Shown piece after piece: positions 6,157 through 8,651 of a DNA stretch of 8,651 nucleotides. The stretch lies in contig CAIUCF010000633.1 of NCBI GenBank assembly GCA_903897565.1, positions 1-8,651 on the forward strand, read 5' to 3'. Origin of the DNA: an uncultured Rhodospirillales bacterium. Its GTDB lineage: Bacteria; Pseudomonadota; Alphaproteobacteria; ATCC43930; CGMCC-115725. The position numbers were made by a program, and so were the translations under genes. A model generated the notes under the pieces. The model was given only the letters and a program-made list of their open reading frames with translations, had not been told where the DNA came from and did not search any database. Position 1 is the first letter of the stretch; each line of letters opens with the position of its first letter.

Positions 6157-7119
6157 ATGCTGACGCGGATGGTCAAAGGTTGGGAGATTCCGGAATCGGA
6201 GGCGACGCCCGAGGCGTTGTTCAACGGACGGCGGGCGTGGCTGAAAGCGGCACTCGGCGGGCTCGCTGCGACCTCGCCGCTCAGCATCGCCCTGTCGCGG
6301 CCCGCTCTCGCCGATGCGGCGCCGGCCGGCTACCCGGCGAAAGCCAATGCCCGCTTCGCGCTGGACCGGCCGCTCTCCGCCGAACAGCTGGTCGAGTCCT
6401 ACAATAATTTCTACGAGTTCGGCTTCGAGAAGACCGTCGCCGGTGCGGCGCAGGCGTTGAAGCCCGATCCATGGACGATCAGGATCGACGGCATGGTCGA
6501 GAAGGAACAGACTCTGTCCTTCGACGATCTCCTGAAGAAGGTGACGCTTGAGGAGCGGCTCTATCGCCATCGCTGCGTCGAGACCTGGTCGATGGCCGTG
6601 CCTTGGACGGGGTTTCCGCTGAAGGCCCTGGTCGATCTGGCGCGGCCGCTGTCCGGCGCGAAGTATCTGCGGATGGAAACCTTTACGGACACCGAAGTCG
6701 CCCCGGAGCAGGCGGACCCGCTCTATCCCTGGCCCTATATCGAAGGCCTGACGATGGCGGAGGCGACCAACGACCTCGCCTTCATCACGACCGGGATCTA
6801 CGGCAAGCCGCTGCCGAAGCAGAACGGCGCGCCGATCCGCCTGGTCGTGCCGTGGAAATACGGCTTCAAATCGGCCAAATCATTGGTCAAGTTCAGCTTT
6901 GTCGCCGAGCGTCCGGTGGGCTTCTGGCAGGCGCTGCAATCCTCGGAATACGGGTTCTGGGCCAACGTCAACCCGGATGTGCCCCATCCGCGTTGGAGCC
7001 AGGCCCGCGAAACGCCGCTCGGTTCGCTGGTGCCGCGGCCGACCCTGATCTGGAACGGCTACGGCGAATTCGTCGCCGATCTCTACAAGGGATTGGAAGG
7101 CGAACGACTTTTCGCGTGA
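6157..7119 (+). CDS. msrP: Periplasmic methionine-sulfoxide reductase catalytic subunit MsrP (YedY), molybdopterin enzyme
   Basis: The 320-residue product belongs to the sulfite-oxidase-fold MsrP/YedY family. A twin-arginine signal surrounds R25-R26 ('NGRRAWLKAAL'), followed by a hydrophobic stretch and a probable cleavage after ALA (50-52), so the folded enzyme is exported by Tat with its cofactor. 'NNFYEFG' (83-89) is a family hallmark. 'RHRCVETWSM' (137-146) carries Cys140, the molybdenum ligand. 'VPWKYGFKSAKSLVKF' (231-246) is the cofactor-binding loop, and 'EYGFWANVNP-x-VPHPRWSQA' (264-283) is the conserved C-terminal region. It repairs oxidised methionines in periplasmic proteins using electrons delivered by the haem membrane protein MsrQ. 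No msrQ lies next to it here. It follows the aminotransferase gene on the same strand after 72 bases. Confidence 0.93.
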   Translation: MLTRMVKGWEIPESEATPEALFNGRRAWLKAALGGLAATSPLSIALSRPALADAAPAGYPAKANARFALDRPLSAEQLVESYNNFYEFGFEKTVAGAAQALKPDPWTIRIDGMVEKEQTLSFDDLLKKVTLEERLYRHRCVETWSMAVPWTGFPLKALVDLARPLSGAKYLRMETFTDTEVAPEQADPLYPWPYIEGLTMAEATNDLAFITTGIYGKPLPKQNGAPIRLVVPWKYGFKSAKSLVKFSFVAERPVGFWQALQSSEYGFWANVNPDVPHPRWSQARETPLGSLVPRPTLIWNGYGEFVADLYKGLEGERLFA

Positions 7120-7122
7120 TCG

Positions 7123-7168
7123 GGTTCAGGCTACACGATCTTTTAAGATGTCGCTGCTAGCGTGAACC
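7123..7168. repeat. Imperfect long stem-loop just after msrP
   Basis: GGTTCA (7123-7128) pairs with TGAACC (7163-7168). After one G/G mismatch, GCTA (7130-7133) pairs with TAGC (7158-7161). A small inner stem ATCT/AGAT (7138-7141 and 7146-7149) caps it. The structure begins 4 bases after the msrP stop. Its 3' end overlaps the next hairpin by two bases, so the two cannot both form fully. No T-run follows. Confidence 0.4.
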
Positions 7169-7181
7169 GTCTAAAAGACGG
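7167..7181. repeat. Short perfect hairpin in the leader of the small protein gene
   Basis: CCGTCT (7167-7172) and AGACGG (7176-7181) form a 6-bp stem with an AAA loop. The sequence after it (CGTACCCG) has no T-run on the plus strand, so simple intrinsic termination is unlikely. It could stabilise the msrP 3' end or be an alternative fold to the preceding stem. Confidence 0.4.
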
Positions 7182-7218
7182 CGTACCCGAGCTGGGCCAC
7201 GCCTTGTTGGGAAATTCC

Positions 7219-7241
7219 GGCCCGGATTCAGCGTCCGGGCC
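7219..7241. repeat. GC-rich perfect hairpin upstream of the small protein gene
   Basis: GGCCCGGA (7219-7226) and TCCGGGCC (7234-7241) form an 8-bp perfect stem with a 7-base loop. It ends 12 bases before the AGGA ribosome binding site and 25 bases before the ATG at 7266. No T-run follows. Its position suggests a 5'-leader structure of the small gene, or a Rho-independent-like stop without the usual tail. Confidence 0.45.
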
Positions 7242-7265
7242 CATGGCGAAGCAGGATCATTGTCG

Positions 7266-7493
7266 ATGAGCATTTCAGGAATTGGCGCCGGACCGGTGAC
7301 CCCCGTCTCGAACCAGACTGTTGCACCGGTCGTGACCAAGGTTCCGGCAACCTCGCCTGTTCAGGTGGCGGCTGCAGAGAATAACGCCTCCCAGCGGCCG
7401 CAGGGCGTCGCCAATCAGGCGCCGCCGGCCAATAACAGCAATCAGCCGCTCAACGCCCGCGGCCGCGGTCAGATCGTCAATCTGCTCGTCTGA
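7266..7493 (+). CDS. Small hypothetical protein, Asn/Gln/Pro/Ala-rich, 75 residues
   Basis: I do not recognise this protein. ATG 7266 is preceded by AGGA (7253-7256) at a spacing of 9; a TTG at 7260 is too close to that site. The N-terminus 'MSISGIGAG' is followed by a low-complexity, uncharged, Val/Pro/Ala/Asn/Gln-rich middle. An Arg-containing stretch 'NARGRGQ' and a hydrophobic tail 'IVNLLV' close it. It has no signal peptide, membrane helix or cysteine, and looks disordered apart from its two ends. Third codon positions are G/C rich, as in neighbouring genes, with no stop for 75 codons, which supports real coding. It has its own hairpin-rich leader, lies downstream of msrP on the same strand, and converges with the surface-antigen gene. 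A conserved hydrophobic tail after a disordered linker would suit a docking peptide, but that is inference. Confidence 0.6.
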   Translation: MSISGIGAGPVTPVSNQTVAPVVTKVPATSPVQVAAAENNASQRPQGVANQAPPANNSNQPLNARGRGQIVNLLV

Positions 7494-7501
7494 ATACCGG
7501 C

Positions 7502-7536
7502 GCCGTCGTTCTCGTCAGGGCGTGCCTGACGACGGC
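7502..7536. terminator. Two-part hairpin between convergent genes (possible bidirectional terminator)
   Basis: CGTCAGG (7513-7519) pairs with CCTGACG (7525-7531) around a 5-base loop. GCCGT (7502-7506) pairs with ACGGC (7532-7536), leaving a 6-base bulge on one side. The structure starts 9 bases after the stop of the small gene and includes the stop codon of the minus-strand surface-antigen gene (7515-7517). There is no T-run on either strand, so termination is plausible by position but not certain. Confidence 0.4.
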
Positions 7537-8033
7537 AACGGCACCACGGTCGTTCCAGCGCCGTTTCGCGGCGCGCCCACCCAAACCTGAACCGGAACAT
7601 TGCCGAGGCCCGGTGGCTGCGACGTCGGCGCCGTGTCCGCGGGTGGCGGCTCATCGGGTTTGAGGCTGCCGCTCACGATCCGCCACGGATCGCCGCCGGC
7701 CCGGCATGCCACCAAAGTCCCGCTTTCCTGGCCGTCCTGAAACCAGACCGTTTCCGCGATATCACGGCAGGTCTGGCCCCCCTCGCTCGGCCGCTCGCTC
7801 AGCGATTTGAACGCGCCGCGATGCCCGGAATTGATATTGGACCAGTTCTCCTCACCCCCTGGCGGCGCGGCCAATACGTGATCGAGCGCGTCGTGCCGGG
7901 CCTGCTGGTCAGTCTCGTCGAGCGAGGAATCGGAGGTGATATCGGCGATCGCGGGCCGCATCGGGCCGACAACCAAGACAAGTGCAAGGATCACGGCCAG
8001 CGGATTCGGTCGCGAATGAATCTGGAATGCCAT
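7515..8033 (-). CDS. Secreted 17-kDa-surface-antigen-like protein with Pro-rich tail
   Basis: The start is the ATG at 8031-8033, which has GAGGAG five bases upstream; a longer reading from 8150 would put a basic, non-signal stretch before it. The 172-residue product has a signal peptide (hydrophobic 11-24, cleavage probably after AIA at 28-30) with no lipobox cysteine. The mature part has 'WSN-x-x-SG-x-x-G' (64-73), then 'G-x-TCRDIAETVWFQDG' (86-101) and 'GTLVACRAGGDPWRIV' (105-120). This Cys89/Cys110 arrangement is typical of the beta domain of the RT0821/Lpp0805 surface antigens of Rickettsia and other alphaproteobacteria. The glycine-zipper segment usual before this domain is absent. A Pro-rich linker (126-142) and a Gly/Val/Pro tail follow. 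Location is periplasm or outer surface; the biochemical role is unknown. Confidence 0.7.
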   Translation of the reverse strand: MAFQIHSRPNPLAVILALVLVVGPMRPAIADITSDSSLDETDQQARHDALDHVLAAPPGGEENWSNINSGHRGAFKSLSERPSEGGQTCRDIAETVWFQDGQESGTLVACRAGGDPWRIVSGSLKPDEPPPADTAPTSQPPGLGNVPVQVWVGAPRNGAGTTVVPLPSSGTP

Positions 8034-8087
8034 GTCGACTCCTCGGTCTTTCGCGACTGTCTTGGACGTCTTGTGCCGCAACTCTTT

Positions 8088-8111
8088 CGGAGCGGTGATC
8101 GCACCGCTTCG
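8088..8111. promoter_or_regulatory. Strong hairpin / inverted repeat in a divergent intergenic region
   Basis: AGCGGTG (8091-8097) and CACCGCT (8102-8108) form a perfect 7-bp inverted repeat around ATCG. Three more pairs, including one G-T wobble, extend it to 10 bp (8088-8097 with 8102-8111). It lies between the divergent surface-antigen gene (start 8033) and the response-regulator gene (start 8215). With no T-run on either side, an operator or a 5'-leader structure of the minus-strand gene is more likely than a terminator. Confidence 0.4.
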
Positions 8112-8127
8112 GTCCCCGCATAGCATC

Positions 8128-8156
8128 TTGCGCATCCTCTCACGACCCACTACCGT
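8128..8156 (+). promoter_or_regulatory. Candidate promoter for the response-regulator gene
   Basis: TTGCGC (8128-8133) and TACCGT (8151-8156) are separated by exactly 17 bases, the same -35 hexamer and spacing as the candidate promoter at 4818-4846. The implied leader to ATG 8215 is about 50 bases. The match to consensus is partial. Confidence 0.3.
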
Positions 8157-8214
8157 GAATAGCCTACCGCTCTGTGTGTCCGCCGAAGAAGACGGCTCTA
8201 CGGTAACTCCCTAC

Positions 8215-8651
8215 ATGGCTGATCAACAACAAGAACCGCCGACGTCGTTTCGCGCCCTCCTGCTCGAAGACCATGATTTTCAGCGCCAGGTCGGCGCGGA
8301 AGTGCTGCGGTCCTGCGGCGCTTCGGAGGTCTACGAAGCGTCCGACGGCCTTGATGCGCTCGCCGTCATGCATGAGTTGGCGGAGCCGGTCGACCTTTAT
8401 GTCTGCGACGTCAACATGGCGGGCATGGACGGCATCGAGTTCCTGCGGCAACTCGGTGCCCGTTCCGACGGCAGCTCGGTGATCATCGTCAGTGCTGTCG
8501 ATCCCTCGATCATCCGCACCGTCGTGATGATGGCGCAGAATTACGGGGTCCGCATCGTCGGCGCGGTCGAAAAGCCGCTGACCCCGGAAAAGCTCATGCC
8601 GTTGCTGGCCCGGCTCAATCGTCAGCGCCGGCTTGCCGAACGCAAGAAGCC
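8215..8651 (+). CDS. Response-regulator receiver domain, N-terminal part (probably a REC-EAL-type protein)
   Basis: The frame from ATG 8215 is open to the right edge, giving 145 residues and no stop. Residues 12-135 are a complete CheY-like receiver domain: acidic pocket Glu18-Asp19, phospho-acceptor Asp65 in 'YVCDVNMAGMDG', switch Ser93 in 'IIVSA' and Lys120 in 'VEKPLTPEKL'. The usual Pro four residues after the phospho-Asp is Ala69 here. The 'LLLEDHDFQRQVGAEVLRSCG' start (15-35) and the 'RTVVMMAQNYGVRIVGAVEKPL' region (101-122) resemble receivers that precede EAL c-di-GMP phosphodiesterase domains (RocR/VieA type). A charged linker starts at about 135, where an output domain would follow, so the protein very likely continues beyond the window. 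A GTG at 8176 is an alternative start; neither start has a good Shine-Dalgarno sequence. The partner kinase is not visible. Confidence 0.85.
   Translation, partial: MADQQQEPPTSFRALLLEDHDFQRQVGAEVLRSCGASEVYEASDGLDALAVMHELAEPVDLYVCDVNMAGMDGIEFLRQLGARSDGSSVIIVSAVDPSIIRTVVMMAQNYGVRIVGAVEKPLTPEKLMPLLARLNRQRRLAERKK

Noticed and set aside
4840..6570. A 576-codon open frame on the minus strand opposite the aminotransferase gene and msrP
   Set aside because: It is Arg/Gly/Asp/His rich with no recognisable motif and spans two well-supported genes plus their intergenic gap. It is the mirror of GC-rich third positions.
8034..8150. A 39-residue extension of the surface-antigen protein
   Set aside because: It would place a basic, Cys-containing stretch before a clear signal peptide, and the GAGGAG at 8039-8044 fits the inner ATG.

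Overview
The window looks like ordinary chromosomal DNA from a GC-rich Gram-negative bacterium, most likely an alphaproteobacterium of Rhodospirillales type. The reasons are strong G/C third-position bias, frequent TTG and GTG starts, a complete periplasm-spanning PqiABC system, a Tat-exported MsrP, a class I-beta aspartate aminotransferase, and a surface-antigen family known from alphaproteobacteria. The genus cannot be named from the sequence. I see no insertion sequence, phage gene, CRISPR array, tRNA or rRNA, and no gene-free stretch over 300 bases.

Layout, left to right. Positions 1-228 hold the C-terminal end of a protein that resembles alphaproteobacterial lytic transglycosylases. Positions 338-3803 are a tightly coupled pqiA-pqiB-pqiC operon with GTGA and ATGA start/stop overlaps. 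It encodes an inner-membrane PqiA, a triple-MCE PqiB and an outer-membrane lipoprotein PqiC, which together should move lipid between the membranes. A DMT/EamA exporter (3800-4720, minus strand) converges on pqiC, and the two stop codons are interleaved in one CTAG. A 161-base divergent region with TGCAA/TTGCA repeats and a candidate promoter separates the exporter from an aspartate (possibly also prephenate) aminotransferase at 4882-6084. Next comes msrP, the periplasmic molybdenum methionine-sulfoxide reductase (6157-7119), with no msrQ beside it.

Positions 7120-7265 are non-coding and rich in hairpins, and lead into an unrecognised 75-residue Asn/Gln/Pro/Ala-rich protein (7266-7493). A secreted 17-kDa-surface-antigen-like protein runs on the minus strand (7515-8033). 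A divergent region with a strong hairpin (8088-8111) precedes a response-regulator gene cut by the right edge (8215-8651). Its receiver domain resembles those attached to EAL c-di-GMP phosphodiesterases.

Functionally the theme is the cell envelope: lipid transport, peptidoglycan (probably), periplasmic protein repair, a surface antigen and an exporter, plus one amino-acid enzyme and one signalling protein. I found no strong evidence for a new multi-gene system. The least explained part is the 7120-7493 hairpin leader plus small protein.
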